A stretch of 64,000 nt of DNA from Longispora sp047121295 (GCF_047121295.1 NZ_CP139447.1:6510001-6574000), one strand, 5' to 3'. Shown: positions 17,367 to 26,173, counted from the first letter of the stretch. Program-made: numbers and translations. The notes: generated by a model not told the origin, from the sequence alone.

Positions 17367-17453
17367 GCCCCGCCCGGTGATCAACTACACGCTCTTGCGG
17401 ATTTTGCACCACTGGAAGCAGCAAGAACGTGTAGTTGATCAATCGGGTGGGGC
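17367..17453. repeat. 87-bp imperfect palindrome with 21-bp near-perfect arms
   Basis: The core arms 17378-17398 and 17421-17441 are TGATCAACTACACG followed by C/T and TCTTGC, matching at 20 of 21 positions. The loop of 22 nt begins GGATTTTGCACC. Outside the core, GCCCCGCCCG and CGGGTGGGGC extend the pairing with one bulge and one mismatch. It is less GC-rich than its surroundings and ends 23 bp before the sirtuin start. It looks like a mobile or extragenic palindromic element rather than a simple operator. Confidence 0.8.
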
Positions 17454-17476
17454 CAGCCTCGGGGCATCATGGTGGG

Positions 17477-18316
17477 GTGGAGAAACTGCGGGAGCTGGCC
17501 CGGCTCGTCGAGGGCGGCGGGGTCGCCGTGCTCAGTGGCGCCGGCCTGTCCACCGAATCCGGCATTCCGGACTACCGGGGCCCGAAGAGCGTCCCGCGCA
17601 CCCCGATGACGTACCAGGTGTTCACCGGCGACCCGGCCGCGCGCCAGCGGTACTGGGCCCGCAGCCACCTCGGCTGGCGCACCATCGCCCGGGCCGCGCC
17701 CAACGACGGCCACCGCGCCGTCGCGCACCTCCAGCAGCAGGGCCTGCTCGCCGGCCTGGTCACCCAGAACGTGGACGGCCTGCACCAGGCCGCCGGGGCC
17801 AGCGACGTCGTCGAGCTGCACGGCAACCTGGACCGGGTGGTGTGCCTGACCTGCGGCGACGCCCTGTCCCGCGAGGAGCTGGAGACCCGGCTCACCCAGG
17901 CCAACCCTGGCTTCGACGCGCACGTGGCGACCGTGAACCCGGACGGCGACGTCGAGCTGCCCGACGACCGGGTCGCCGGCTTCCACGTCGCCGACTGCCA
18001 GACCTGCCACGGCGGGATGCTCAAGCCGGACGTGGTGTTCTTCGGCGAGACCGTGCCGGCCGAACGGGTGCAGGCGTGCTTCCGGCTGGTGGAGAGCTCC
18101 CGGCTGCTGCTGGTCCTCGGCTCGTCGTTGACCGTGATGTCAGGGCGGCGGTTCGTGCTCCGGGCGGCGAAGCTCGACATCCCGGTCGCGATCGTGAACC
18201 AGGGCCCGACCCGGGGCGACTCGTATGCCGCGCTGACGGTCGACGCGCCGCTGGGCGTCGCGCTGCCGGAGCTGGCCCGGCTGACGGGCGCGCGGGTGGG
18301 CGCGGCCGGGACCTGA
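17477..18316 (+). CDS. SIR2 family NAD-dependent protein deacetylase
   Basis: A 279-residue sirtuin. The NAD pocket motif is GAGLSTESGIPDYRG, followed by TQNVDGLH, the catalytic His in ELHGNLD, two zinc Cys pairs (CLTC and CQTC) and the late GSSLTVMSG. All catalytic features are intact. It removes acyl groups from protein lysines using NAD. The start is taken as GTG 17477 because upstream in-frame residues fall in the palindrome; there is no strong ribosome site. The divergent LigD-type polymerase gene recalls a DNA-repair context but no shared function is shown. Confidence 0.93.
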   Translation: MEKLRELARLVEGGGVAVLSGAGLSTESGIPDYRGPKSVPRTPMTYQVFTGDPAARQRYWARSHLGWRTIARAAPNDGHRAVAHLQQQGLLAGLVTQNVDGLHQAAGASDVVELHGNLDRVVCLTCGDALSREELETRLTQANPGFDAHVATVNPDGDVELPDDRVAGFHVADCQTCHGGMLKPDVVFFGETVPAERVQACFRLVESSRLLLVLGSSLTVMSGRRFVLRAAKLDIPVAIVNQGPTRGDSYAALTVDAPLGVALPELARLTGARVGAAGT

Positions 18317-18385
18317 GCAGAGCTGGCCACGCCCGGCCCCGACGCGAAGAGACCGGCCCGCCCGGCGGCCGAAGGCCGACGCCCC

Positions 18386-18422
18386 GGCCCGGTCAGGCCG
18401 GCGCGGGGCCCGGTCAGGCCGG
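18386..18422. repeat. 16-bp direct repeat at the 3' end of the MFS gene
   Basis: GGCCCGGTCAGGCCGG occurs at 18386-18401 and 18407-18422. The second copy contains the stop codon of the MFS gene. Probably a small tandem duplication; significance low. Confidence 0.5.
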
Positions 18423-19631
18423 TTCTGGGGCCAGGGCCTCCTCGCGGGCCGCGACCGGCACCCGGCGGAGCCGGCGGATCGCGGGCACGGCGAGCAGGAC
18501 GACGCAGCCGGCCACGCTGACCAGTACCGACACGGACAGCAGGTGCTCGGCGCCCACCAGCCCGGCGACCGGGCCGGCCAGGGCCTGACCGATCGGGATG
18601 CTCGCCACGGAGCCGGCGATCTCGTAGGCGGTGACCCGGTTGAGTACCTCCGGGGAGACCTGGGTCTGCACGCTCGTCGACCACATCACCGACCAGAACG
18701 CCCACGCCATCCCGCCGCCCACGTGCCCGGCGAGCAGCAGCGGGAGCGGCGCGTGCAGGGCGATCGTCAGCGGGATCAGCGCGAAGCCGAACATGCCGAC
18801 CGCGCCGGCCGCCAGCGGGCGGGCCGGCTTGAGGCGCAGCGCGACGAGCCCGCCGAGGATGGTGCCGGCACCGAGCGCGGACATGATCCAGCCGTACGCC
18901 GGGGCGCCGAGCCGGGCGCTGATCAGGGTCGATCCGAGGGGGATGAGCGGGCCGAACAGGACGACGCCGTACACGACCCAGATCAGGATCACCGACCACA
19001 TCCAGGTCCGGGACCGGAACTCCCGCCAGCCCTGGCCGAGGTTGCGCAGCATCGAGGCGCCGGCGGTGGCCAGCGGGGCGGGGCCGAGCCGCAGGGCGAT
19101 CAGCGCCAGGGCGCTGACCAGGTACGTGCCCGCGTCGATCGTGTACACCGCGCCCGGCCCGGTGAGCGTGATCAGCAGCCCGGCGAGGCCGGGGCCGAGG
19201 AGCTGGGCCATGGAGTCGGCCACCTTGATCGTGGCGTTGGCCCGCTGCGGGTCGGTCGCGACCAGCGGGACCATGCCGTTGACCCCGGGCTGGAACATCG
19301 CGGCGGCGGCCCCGGACAGGGCGGCCGCCGCGAGCAGGAACGCCAGGGACGGGGTACCCGTGAAGAAGGCCACCGCCGTCCCGCCCTGGGTGGCGATCCG
19401 GACCAGGTCCGCGCCGATCATCATCCGGCGTGGACTGAACCGGTCGGCGAGGACGCCGCCGAACAGGACCAGGGCCACGAACGGCACCATCCAGGCGGCG
19501 AGGACGAAGCCGACCCCGGACGCGCCGTACACCCTGCCGACGGCCAGCGCCGTGACCACGGGCAGCATCGCGTCACCGATGAGGGAGACGGCCCGGGCGA
19601 GAAAGTACAGGCTGAAGTTGCGGCTCCACAT
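18414..19631 (-). CDS. MFS transporter (MFS_3 / enterobactin-exporter type)
   Basis: A 405-residue protein with twelve hydrophobic helices. The loop after helix two has GGVLADRFSPRRMMIGAD, the family A-motif, and the middle is a short cytoplasmic link with SMLRNLGQGWREF. The pattern fits the MFS_3 group of drug or siderophore exporters. The ATG at 19631 is preferred over an upstream TTG because GGGG lies at a proper distance. It follows the GntR gene by 64 nt on the same strand, so the pair likely forms an operon, with the regulator controlling export of its ligand. Confidence 0.85.
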   Translation of the reverse strand: MWSRNFSLYFLARAVSLIGDAMLPVVTALAVGRVYGASGVGFVLAAWMVPFVALVLFGGVLADRFSPRRMMIGADLVRIATQGGTAVAFFTGTPSLAFLLAAAALSGAAAAMFQPGVNGMVPLVATDPQRANATIKVADSMAQLLGPGLAGLLITLTGPGAVYTIDAGTYLVSALALIALRLGPAPLATAGASMLRNLGQGWREFRSRTWMWSVILIWVVYGVVLFGPLIPLGSTLISARLGAPAYGWIMSALGAGTILGGLVALRLKPARPLAAGAVGMFGFALIPLTIALHAPLPLLLAGHVGGGMAWAFWSVMWSTSVQTQVSPEVLNRVTAYEIAGSVASIPIGQALAGPVAGLVGAEHLLSVSVLVSVAGCVVLLAVPAIRRLRRVPVAAREEALAPEPA

Positions 19632-19695
19632 GGCTTGCCCCAACAGAGTCGGCCGCCGGCCTGTTCCGGACCGTGGGGCACGTCACCAGGATTCT

Positions 19696-20430
19696 TTACA
19701 GTGCGCGCCGGGCCAGCACCGGGACGCCCGAGGTGGTGTGGATGTCGAAGGTCACGACCCCGATCCGGTACCGGTCGTCGGAGCACTCCACCGGCCGCCC
19801 CGCCGGCGTCACGCTCACCCGCCGGGCGCGCAGCAGCGGGCTGCTCCGCCGCACCCCGAGCAGCGCCGCGTCGCGCACCCCGGCGGCCACCGCGTCGATC
19901 AGGTGCTCGGCGTGCGCGAAGACCGCACCCAGCTCGTGGTGCAGCCGGTCGGTCACGGAGTCCGCGCGCGGGTCGATCCGCTCGACCGCGTCGGCGATCC
20001 AGCCGGCGTAGCTGGTCCGTTCGAGCATCGCGGGCTCGCCGTCCAGGCCGCGCAGCCGGAGCACGGCCAGCACCTCGGCGCCCGGATCGAGGTGCAGCAG
20101 GCCGGCCTCGCGGGGCGTGGCGGGGCGGCGGACCATGGAGAGAACCTCGCCGCTGGGCTGGCGGCCCTGCCTGCGGGCCCACTGGGCGAAGCTGCGCAGC
20201 TCGGCGAGGCTCTGGGTGCGTTCGGTGCCGCGCACCAGGTGCCGGGCGCCCTGCCGGGAGCTGATCAGGCCCTCGGCGGCGAGGATGGCCAGGGCGTGCC
20301 GGACGGTCCCCCGGGAGACCCCGTGCTCGGCGGCCAGCTCGGCCTCGGTGGGCAGCGGCGCGCCGACCGCGAGGGCGCCCTGCGCGATGGCGTGCCGGAG
20401 GGCGTCGGCGACGCCGCGGTGCAGCACCAT
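19696..20430 (-). CDS. GntR/HutC family transcriptional regulator with UTRA domain
   Basis: A 244-residue regulator. The winged helix-turn-helix at the N terminus reads LPTEAELAAEHGVSRGTVRH, and the rest has the pattern of a UTRA effector domain ending VVTFDIHTTSGVP. HutC-type proteins bind short palindromes and release them on binding a small metabolite. The ATG at 20430 follows TCCGGAGGTGAAC. It precedes the MFS gene on the same strand and is divergent from the secreted phosphoesterase. A palindrome 80 bp upstream may be its operator. Confidence 0.9.
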   Translation of the reverse strand: MVLHRGVADALRHAIAQGALAVGAPLPTEAELAAEHGVSRGTVRHALAILAAEGLISSRQGARHLVRGTERTQSLAELRSFAQWARRQGRQPSGEVLSMVRRPATPREAGLLHLDPGAEVLAVLRLRGLDGEPAMLERTSYAGWIADAVERIDPRADSVTDRLHHELGAVFAHAEHLIDAVAAGVRDAALLGVRRSSPLLRARRVSVTPAGRPVECSDDRYRIGVVTFDIHTTSGVPVLARRAL

Positions 20431-20444
20431 GTTCACCTCCGGAC

Positions 20445-20521
20445 TGTGCACACCTGGCGGCCGGGGTCGGCGCCGTTGCCAGTGTAGAACGCGGCCGGGA
20501 TCCGGTGGAACCTGTACAGGT
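20445..20521. promoter_or_regulatory. candidate GntR operator sites
   Basis: ACCTGTACAGGT at 20510-20521 is a perfect 12-bp palindrome and TGTGCACA at 20445-20452 is a second one near the ribosome site of the GntR gene. Both have the two-fold symmetry of GntR-family operators. The position between the divergent regulator and phosphoesterase genes would allow control of both. Confidence 0.45.
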
Positions 20522-20705
20522 GCAGCCGCCAGACGCCGGGAAGTTCCTGCCCGGGCCCTGATCACGCCGCCCGGCGTTCACCTATGTGAATATCTGATCG
20601 TCTGCACTGACTCCCATCCGGCCTCGATCAGCCCCACAATGGGCCTGACTTGTTCGGACAACTGACCTCGCGCCAGGCTGGCGCGGCGAAGAAAGGGAGA
20701 TGGTC

Positions 20706-22808
20706 ATGCTTCCCCCGCTCCGGAGACGATGGCGTTTCACCCTGCCCCTGCTCCTCGTCACCGTGCTCGCGCTCCTCGCGCCCGCCGAGCTGGGCACCGC
20801 CCAGGCCGCGGCCGGCAACGCGCTGAGCCTCAACCAGAGCTCCTACACCCCAGGCCAGAACGTGGTGGCGACCTACTCCACGACCCAGGTGTCCTCGACG
20901 AACTGGGTCGGGATCTACCAGAGCACCGTGACGCCGGGCAGCTCCGCGTCGCTGAAGTGGGACTGGGCGCCGAACGCCTCGGGCACGGTCAGCCTGTCGA
21001 CCAGTTCACTGTCCCCCGGCAGCTACAAGGCGTACCTCCTGGCCAACAACGGCTACACCCCGCTGACCACCCCGGTGTTCTTCACCGTGGTGTCGTCCAG
21101 CACGACGTCCACGCCGACGAGCATGCTGTGCGTCGGCCAGGGCACGTACGCGGCCGGCCAGTCCGTCAGCGCCTCGTACGCGACCGCCGCCCCGTCGTCG
21201 AGCAACTGGGTGGCCGTCTACCCCGACACCGTCAGCCAGCCGAACACGTCCTACCTGGGCTGGGCGTACGCGCCGAACGCCTCCGGCACGGTCTCCGTGT
21301 CGACCAGCGGGCTGGCCGTCGGCAACTACCTCCTCTACTACCTGGCGAACAACGGCTACGCCACGCTGGCCAAGCCGGCCCGGTTCTCCGTCGCGGCCAC
21401 GGCCACCGGCCCGAACCTGATCGTCAACGGCGACGGCGAGTGCGGCAACCCGTCCGCCAGCGGCTACGACGCCGTCACCCTGCCCGGCTGGCAGATCACG
21501 GGCGTGCCGACCGCCGTCTCCTACGACGCTGGCAGCGGCTTCCCGAGCCCCTCCACCCCGGGTCCGACGAACCGGGGCGGCCAGTTCTTCTCGGGCGGCG
21601 CGGTCGGCAACTCGACTCTGAGCCAGACCGCCAACGTCGCCTCGGCCGGCGGCCAGATCGACGGCGGCGGGGTCACCTACAACCTGTCCGGCTGGCTCGG
21701 CGGCTACGCGGGCGAGACCTCCTGGACCACGGTCTATCTGTCGTTCCGCAATGGTTCGGGCACCCAGGTCGGCACCGCCCAGCTCGGCCCGGTCTCCGCG
21801 TCCGACCGGGGCTACGCCACCAAGCTCCTCCAGCGGACCACCACCGGGGCTGTCCCGGCCGGCACCCGCAGCATCGGGGTCACCGTCGAGTTCGCGGGCG
21901 AGGCGGCACGCAACGCCTCCAACAGCTACAACGACTCCTACGCGGACAACCTGTCGCTGACCCTGTCGGCCCCGGTGCCCGCGCCGGCGCTGCCCGCCCC
22001 GGTGGCCAACGCCGTCCCGCAGTTCGACCACGTGTTCTTCGTGATGCTGGAGAACCGGTCCTACGACCAGGTGATCGGCCCCGCCGGCTACCTGACCGGG
22101 ATCGGCAACGCGAACGTCAAGCTCGGCCAGTCCTACGGCGCCGTGCACCCCAGCGACCCGAACTACATGGCGGTGGCCGGCGGCAGCACCTACGGCCACG
22201 TGGACAACCCGATGCCCGGGTCGATCGGCGCGCTCACCGGCAAGCACCTCGGCGACCTGACCGAGGCGGCCGGCAAGCAGTGGCGCGGCTACATCGAGGA
22301 CATGGTCGCGCCGTGCAACCTGAAGAACAACGGCTACTTCGACCCGGACAACATGCCGTTCCTGTTCTTCCAGGACGTCGCGAACAACCCGGCGCGCTGC
22401 CAGGAGCACCTGCACCCGGTCAGCCAGCTGTGGACGGACCTGCAGTCGACGTCGACCACGCCGGACTTCGTCTGGTTCGAGCCGAACACCTGCAACACCA
22501 TGCACAGCTGCAGCACGGCGACCGGCGACACCTGGTTCCAGAACAACCTGCCGAAGATCCTGAACTCGCCGGCATGGACCCAGGAGCGCTCGCTGATCAT
22601 CATCACGTTCGACGAGGACGACAGCGCGCACGGCCAGCGGGTGCCGACGATCGTGCTCGGCTCGCAGGGGACCACGAAGACCGGGTTCACCTCGAACACG
22701 CACTACACGCAGTACAGCATGACGCGGACGATCGAGGGGGCGCTCGGCCTGCCGCACCTCACGCAGAACGACCAGTACGCGACGCCCCTGAATGACATCT
22801 GGCGTTAG
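20706..22808 (+). CDS. secreted phosphoesterase with tandem beta-sandwich domains
   Basis: A 700-residue exported protein. A signal peptide ends near GTAQAAAG. Two similar Ig-like repeats follow (about 40-128 and 135-228), each with NWV(G/A)(I/V)Y and WAPNASGTVS(L/V)ST text, then a third sandwich (about 235-420). The catalytic domain starts FDHVFFVMLENRSYDQVIG and contains LIIITFDEDDSAH, the pattern of the phosphoesterase family that includes phospholipase C and AcpA acid phosphatase. The ATG at 20706 has AGGGAG at the right spacing, unlike the ATG at 20700. Substrate may be phospholipid or phosphate ester; the leading repeats may bind a surface. Confidence 0.88.
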   Translation: MLPPLRRRWRFTLPLLLVTVLALLAPAELGTAQAAAGNALSLNQSSYTPGQNVVATYSTTQVSSTNWVGIYQSTVTPGSSASLKWDWAPNASGTVSLSTSSLSPGSYKAYLLANNGYTPLTTPVFFTVVSSSTTSTPTSMLCVGQGTYAAGQSVSASYATAAPSSSNWVAVYPDTVSQPNTSYLGWAYAPNASGTVSVSTSGLAVGNYLLYYLANNGYATLAKPARFSVAATATGPNLIVNGDGECGNPSASGYDAVTLPGWQITGVPTAVSYDAGSGFPSPSTPGPTNRGGQFFSGGAVGNSTLSQTANVASAGGQIDGGGVTYNLSGWLGGYAGETSWTTVYLSFRNGSGTQVGTAQLGPVSASDRGYATKLLQRTTTGAVPAGTRSIGVTVEFAGEAARNASNSYNDSYADNLSLTLSAPVPAPALPAPVANAVPQFDHVFFVMLENRSYDQVIGPAGYLTGIGNANVKLGQSYGAVHPSDPNYMAVAGGSTYGHVDNPMPGSIGALTGKHLGDLTEAAGKQWRGYIEDMVAPCNLKNNGYFDPDNMPFLFFQDVANNPARCQEHLHPVSQLWTDLQSTSTTPDFVWFEPNTCNTMHSCSTATGDTWFQNNLPKILNSPAWTQERSLIIITFDEDDSAHGQRVPTIVLGSQGTTKTGFTSNTHYTQYSMTRTIEGALGLPHLTQNDQYATPLNDIWR

Positions 22809-22874
22809 TTGTTATTCCACGTTTAAGAGAATAATGTCCGAGTTGTACGTGCCCTAGTGACCAGGAGGCCGCAG

Positions 22875-23081
22875 ATGCTCGGTGTGGAGAACAAGCTCGA
22901 CAAGGCGTGGGAGGGCAAGAGCGCGCAGGAGCTCGCAGCGGCCCCCGTCGCCGCCCTGCAGGGCGTGTCGGAGAAGGACGCCGAGCTGTTGCAGCAGGCG
23001 TTCGGGATCAGGACGGTCGCCGACCTGGGCAACAACAAGTTCTTCCACTGGGCGCAGGCGATCGTCGCCCTGGCGAAGTAG
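22875..23081 (+). CDS. small helix-hairpin-helix protein
   Basis: A 68-residue soluble protein. The segment AALQGVSEKDAELLQQAFGI has the helix-hairpin-helix spacing seen in non-specific nucleic-acid binding modules. The ATG follows CCAGGAGGCCGCAG. An AT-rich promoter-like stretch (AGAGAATAATGTCC) lies upstream, and a strong hairpin closes the gene. It is a stand-alone module; partners are not evident. Confidence 0.6.
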   Translation: MLGVENKLDKAWEGKSAQELAAAPVAALQGVSEKDAELLQQAFGIRTVADLGNNKFFHWAQAIVALAK

Positions 23082-23086
23082 TGACT

Positions 23087-23112
23087 GTCGGGGCCGGGTG
23101 ACCGGCCCCGAC
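23087..23112. terminator. bidirectional hairpin between convergent genes
   Basis: A perfect 11-bp stem GTCGGGGCCGG / CCGGCCCCGAC with a GTGA tetraloop, 5 nt after one stop codon and 3 nt before the opposing one. No T run, so it may act with Rho or block read-through structurally. Confidence 0.7.
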
Positions 23113-23115
23113 GGT

Positions 23116-23376
23116 TCACGCCTTGGGGCGCCGCATCGAGTACGTCACGCGCTGCAGGCGCACCGGCTGACCGATCAGCCGGTCCGACCGGTGGTAGGAC
23201 TCCCAGCCCTGCGCGCCGGCCCGGTTCAGGTGCGGGATGTCGTTGTACCGCTCGTCGACGCCCCACCGCTCCCCGCCGCCGGGGCCGTAGAACGTCGCCT
23301 CCCAGTCCTGCACGCGGTCGGTGCCGAGGCTGCCGGTCGCGATGTACTCAAGCCGTGCGTACTCCCAAATCGTCAC
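23116..23376 (-). CDS. hypothetical protein, DUF4177-like
   Basis: An 86-residue soluble protein starting at the GTG that gives VTIWEYARLEYIATGS. Aromatic-rich strands and the closing LNRAGAQGWESYHRS recall the small DUF4177 fold, where a final Gly-Trp-Glu motif is typical. The longer reading frame upstream overlaps the methyltransferase gene and was dropped. Function unknown. Confidence 0.55.
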   Translation of the reverse strand: MTIWEYARLEYIATGSLGTDRVQDWEATFYGPGGGERWGVDERYNDIPHLNRAGAQGWESYHRSDRLIGQPVRLQRVTYSMRRPKA

Positions 23377-23413
23377 CAGGCCATCATGCCCCAGCCGGAC
23401 GAGCGGCGACCAC

Positions 23414-24871
23414 TCAGGACAGAGCGGACAGCCCCACCGGGTGCAGGAACCCGCCCTCGACCAGCTCCGGGACCAGCGCCTCGACCAGCTCCGGCACATC
23501 CCGGCCGTGCGCCGCCGCCAACCGGTCGAGCTGGCCGGCCAGCGGACGCGCGGGGTCGCACGCCCCCACGAGGTCGGCGGCGAGCGCCGAGACCCGCTCC
23601 TCCGACGGCGTCCGGTCGAACGACCTGGCCGTCGCCAGCACGTGACCCTCGACCGCCCAGCCGTCGGCCGTGCGCGCCGACTCGACACGCAGGGTGACGT
23701 CCTCCGGGACCTCGTAGCGGGCCGCGAGCAGGTCGGAGCCGTGCGCCCGGAGCCAGTCCTGCCGGGCGAACCATGCCAGCACGTCCCCGCCGAACTGCGG
23801 CCACGCCACCCGGCGCTCCACCCGCACCGTCGGCGCGGCGTGCCCGGCGTTGCGCAGCGTCACGACGCCCCAGCCCAGGGACTCGATCCCCTCCGCGTGC
23901 AGCCACTCCAACCAGCCGGTCGTGTCCTCCTCGGGCGAGGTCGCCCAGTGCTCCACGTAGTCCTTCGGCGCGAACGCGTTGGCCTCCACGATCCAGGCGT
24001 CCAGGCCGGCGTCGGTGGCCATGCCGGCCAGCCGCTCCGCCCAGTCGGCCCCCGCCCGGTGCGCCCACTCCCCCTCGAACTGCATCAGGCCGCCTTCGGT
24101 CAGCAGCGCCGGGGCCGCCGCGAACATCTCCGCGATGATGGCGTCGCCGGGCCGGCCGCCGTCGCGGTACACGAAAGAGGGGCTTCCGGGTTTGATGATG
24201 AACGGCGGGTTGGCCACCACCAGGTCGAACCGCCGCCCCGCGACCGGCGCGAACATGTCGCCGAGCAGCAGCTCCCAGTCCAGCCCGTTGAGCGCGGCGG
24301 TGGTCGCGGCCAGCCGCAGGGCCCGGGGCAGCAGGTCCGTACCCGTGACGCGCTCGGCGTGCTGGGACAGGTGCAGGGCCTCGATGCCGCCGCCCGTGCA
24401 CAGGTCCAGCGCGGAGTCGACCGGCCGGCGGACCGTGTAGTCGGCCAGCGCGAGGGACGAGCCGGTGATGCCCAGCACGTGGTCGGCGGCCATCGGGCGC
24501 GCGGGCGGCGCGAGGTCAGCCAGCAGCCACCACGGGCCGTAGATCTCCAGGCTCAGGGTCGCGCGCATCCCGTCGCCGTGCGCCTCGACCAGCCCGGCGG
24601 CCACGGCGTCGGCCAGCGGCAGCGGCCGGAGGGCGGCCTCCAGCAGCGCGGTCGGCACGGTCCGGCCGGCCTGGAAGGCGCGCAGCAGGGTCGCGAGCGG
24701 GTCGTCCCCGGCCAGCGCGCGCAGCGCCGGCACGATGTCCCCGCCCTCGACCTCGCCGGCCAGGTCCTCCCCGAGCCGCTCGGAAAGACCCTCCAGGGTG
24801 TACCCGGCGGCGGTCAGCGCCTCGCGGAGCTGGGCGATGCCGGTGGGGTCGAGAAGAGGCTGCTGATCCAC
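23414..24871 (-). CDS. class I SAM-dependent methyltransferase with N-terminal DUF7059-type domain
   Basis: A 485-residue protein. The first 130 residues form a helical accessory domain (LREALTAAGYTLEGLSERLG). The SAM site is ALDLCTGGGIEALHLS near residue 168, and the catalytic loop LVVANPPFIIKP contains NPPF, as in HemK and RsmC-type methyltransferases of nitrogen atoms. Targets are probably a protein Gln or an RNA base. The GTG at 24871 has TAACCT seven nt upstream, so transcription is probably leaderless. Common in actinobacteria but the substrate is not established to my knowledge. Confidence 0.85.
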   Translation of the reverse strand: MDQQPLLDPTGIAQLREALTAAGYTLEGLSERLGEDLAGEVEGGDIVPALRALAGDDPLATLLRAFQAGRTVPTALLEAALRPLPLADAVAAGLVEAHGDGMRATLSLEIYGPWWLLADLAPPARPMAADHVLGITGSSLALADYTVRRPVDSALDLCTGGGIEALHLSQHAERVTGTDLLPRALRLAATTAALNGLDWELLLGDMFAPVAGRRFDLVVANPPFIIKPGSPSFVYRDGGRPGDAIIAEMFAAAPALLTEGGLMQFEGEWAHRAGADWAERLAGMATDAGLDAWIVEANAFAPKDYVEHWATSPEEDTTGWLEWLHAEGIESLGWGVVTLRNAGHAAPTVRVERRVAWPQFGGDVLAWFARQDWLRAHGSDLLAARYEVPEDVTLRVESARTADGWAVEGHVLATARSFDRTPSEERVSALAADLVGACDPARPLAGQLDRLAAAHGRDVPELVEALVPELVEGGFLHPVGLSALS

Positions 24872-25011
24872 GGGGCTGAGGTTACAGGGCGTGACCGGGG
24901 CGGCCGTGCGGCCGGCGGGTGCCCCGGCGCGCCGCGCGGAAGCGGTCCGGTGGCCCTGCCGCGCGGGTGGTCCGGTGCCACCGCCGTGCCCCGGGTGGCC
25001 CGCGGGCCCGG

Positions 25012-25029
25012 ATCCCGTGATCACGGGAT
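25012..25029. repeat. 18-bp perfect palindrome upstream of the mycothiol enzyme gene
   Basis: ATCCCGTGATCACGGGAT is fully symmetric and lies 86 bp before the ATG of the downstream gene. It could be an operator or a terminator for the opposite strand; without a loop it favours a dimeric protein site. Confidence 0.45.
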
Positions 25030-25114
25030 GCGCCGTGGGGCCGGTCGCGGCCACCCTGGTGGGGACACTGGCGACGCATCCCGCGTGGTAGCCACCGGAC
25101 CATAGGGAGACACC

Positions 25115-25906
25115 ATGAACAGCCCCGCCGACCAGCCGATCTCCGCCCTCCGCTCCGGACACGACGAGCTGGCCGCCCTGGTCGCCGGCCTCGGCCCCGA
25201 CGACCTCACCGGCCCGTCCGCCGCCAGCGACTGGGACATCTCCCAGGTACTGGGCCACCTCGGCAGCGGCGCCGAGATCAGCCTCGCGGCGCTCGACGCG
25301 GCGCTCGCCGGTACGGGCAAGCTGCCCGCCGACTTCAACAAGGGCGTGTGGGCCCGCTGGGACGGCATGACCGCCGCCGAGCGGGGCGCCGCGTTCCCGG
25401 GGGCGAACCGGGCGCTCGTCGAGCGGTACGAGTCCCTGGACGCCGACGCCCGCAACACCCTGCGGATCGACCTGGGCTTCCTCCCCCAGCCGGTCGACGT
25501 CGCCACGGCGGCGGGCCTCCGGCTCAACGAGTTCGGCTACCACTCCTGGGACGTCCGCGTCGTCTACGACCCGACCGCCACGATCGCCGCCGAGGCCCGA
25601 CCGTCGATGCTGGACCTGATCGGCAACCTGTTCGGCTGGATCGCCCGGCCGGCGGAGCTCGGCGACCGGGCCGCGCACCTCGCCGTGCACGTCACGGAGC
25701 CCGCCCGGTCGTTCGGCCTCCGGCTGGCCGACTCGGCGTCGATCACGGACGTGCCCGCCGACCCGGACGGCGTCCTGCGGGCCCCGGCCGACGCCTGGCT
25801 CCGGCTCGCCGGCGGCCGGCTGGCCCCGCACCGGCCCGCGCCGGGGATCACGGTGGAGGGCCCGGTGAGCCTGGAGGACCTGCGCCGGGTGTTCCCGGGC
25901 TTCTGA
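25115..25906 (+). CDS. maleylpyruvate isomerase N-terminal / DinB-type mycothiol-dependent enzyme
   Basis: A 263-residue protein. The four-helix DinB-like bundle has SDWDISQVLGHLGSG with the first metal His, and a later NEFGYHSWDVRV with the second. Proteins of this type in actinobacteria use mycothiol as thiol cofactor for isomerase or detoxification steps. The C-terminal part is a small alpha/beta domain (SMLDLIGNLFGW onward). The ATG follows ATAGGGAGACACC. This is one of the hints that the host makes mycothiol, so is an actinobacterium. Confidence 0.82.
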   Translation: MNSPADQPISALRSGHDELAALVAGLGPDDLTGPSAASDWDISQVLGHLGSGAEISLAALDAALAGTGKLPADFNKGVWARWDGMTAAERGAAFPGANRALVERYESLDADARNTLRIDLGFLPQPVDVATAAGLRLNEFGYHSWDVRVVYDPTATIAAEARPSMLDLIGNLFGWIARPAELGDRAAHLAVHVTEPARSFGLRLADSASITDVPADPDGVLRAPADAWLRLAGGRLAPHRPAPGITVEGPVSLEDLRRVFPGF

Positions 25907-25997
25907 CGGCCGGGTGGTCCCGGGCTGCCGACAGCGGACACGCCGGGCCGAAACGACGGTGCCGGAATTGCGTTACCGCAGGTCGTAGGCTCGGCGC

Positions 25998-26093
25998 GTG
26001 GACATGATCGAGGACTTCGGGCTGGACATCTTCGAGCCGGCGCACGACGACGCGGACCTGCCCGACCCGGGCGAGCACGGCGAACCCGAATAG
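25998..26093 (+). CDS. candidate 31-residue acidic micropeptide
   Basis: GTG (or ATG two codons later) to TAG gives a strongly acidic peptide starting MDMIEDFGLDIFEPAHDD. TAGGCT at 25986-25991 lies six nt before the GTG, the same arrangement as at many larger genes here, and a palindromic hairpin follows the stop by 24 bp. The promoter plus terminator-like frame make expression plausible; coding status rests on these signals only. Confidence 0.4.
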   Translation: MDMIEDFGLDIFEPAHDDADLPDPGEHGEPE

Positions 26094-26117
26094 CCCGGGT
26101 CGGGGCCCGACGCGGCC

Positions 26118-26137
26118 CCGTGTCGGGCCCGACACGG
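26118..26137. terminator. 20-bp perfect palindrome between convergent units
   Basis: CCGTGTCGGGCCCGACACGG is fully symmetric; upstream GGGCCCGAC at 26103 offers an alternative partner. It lies between the micropeptide stop and the STAS gene stop and may terminate both strands. Confidence 0.5.
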
Positions 26138-26173
26138 TCCGGCCCGAGCGGTCCGGGCCCGGAGCCCGGCCGG

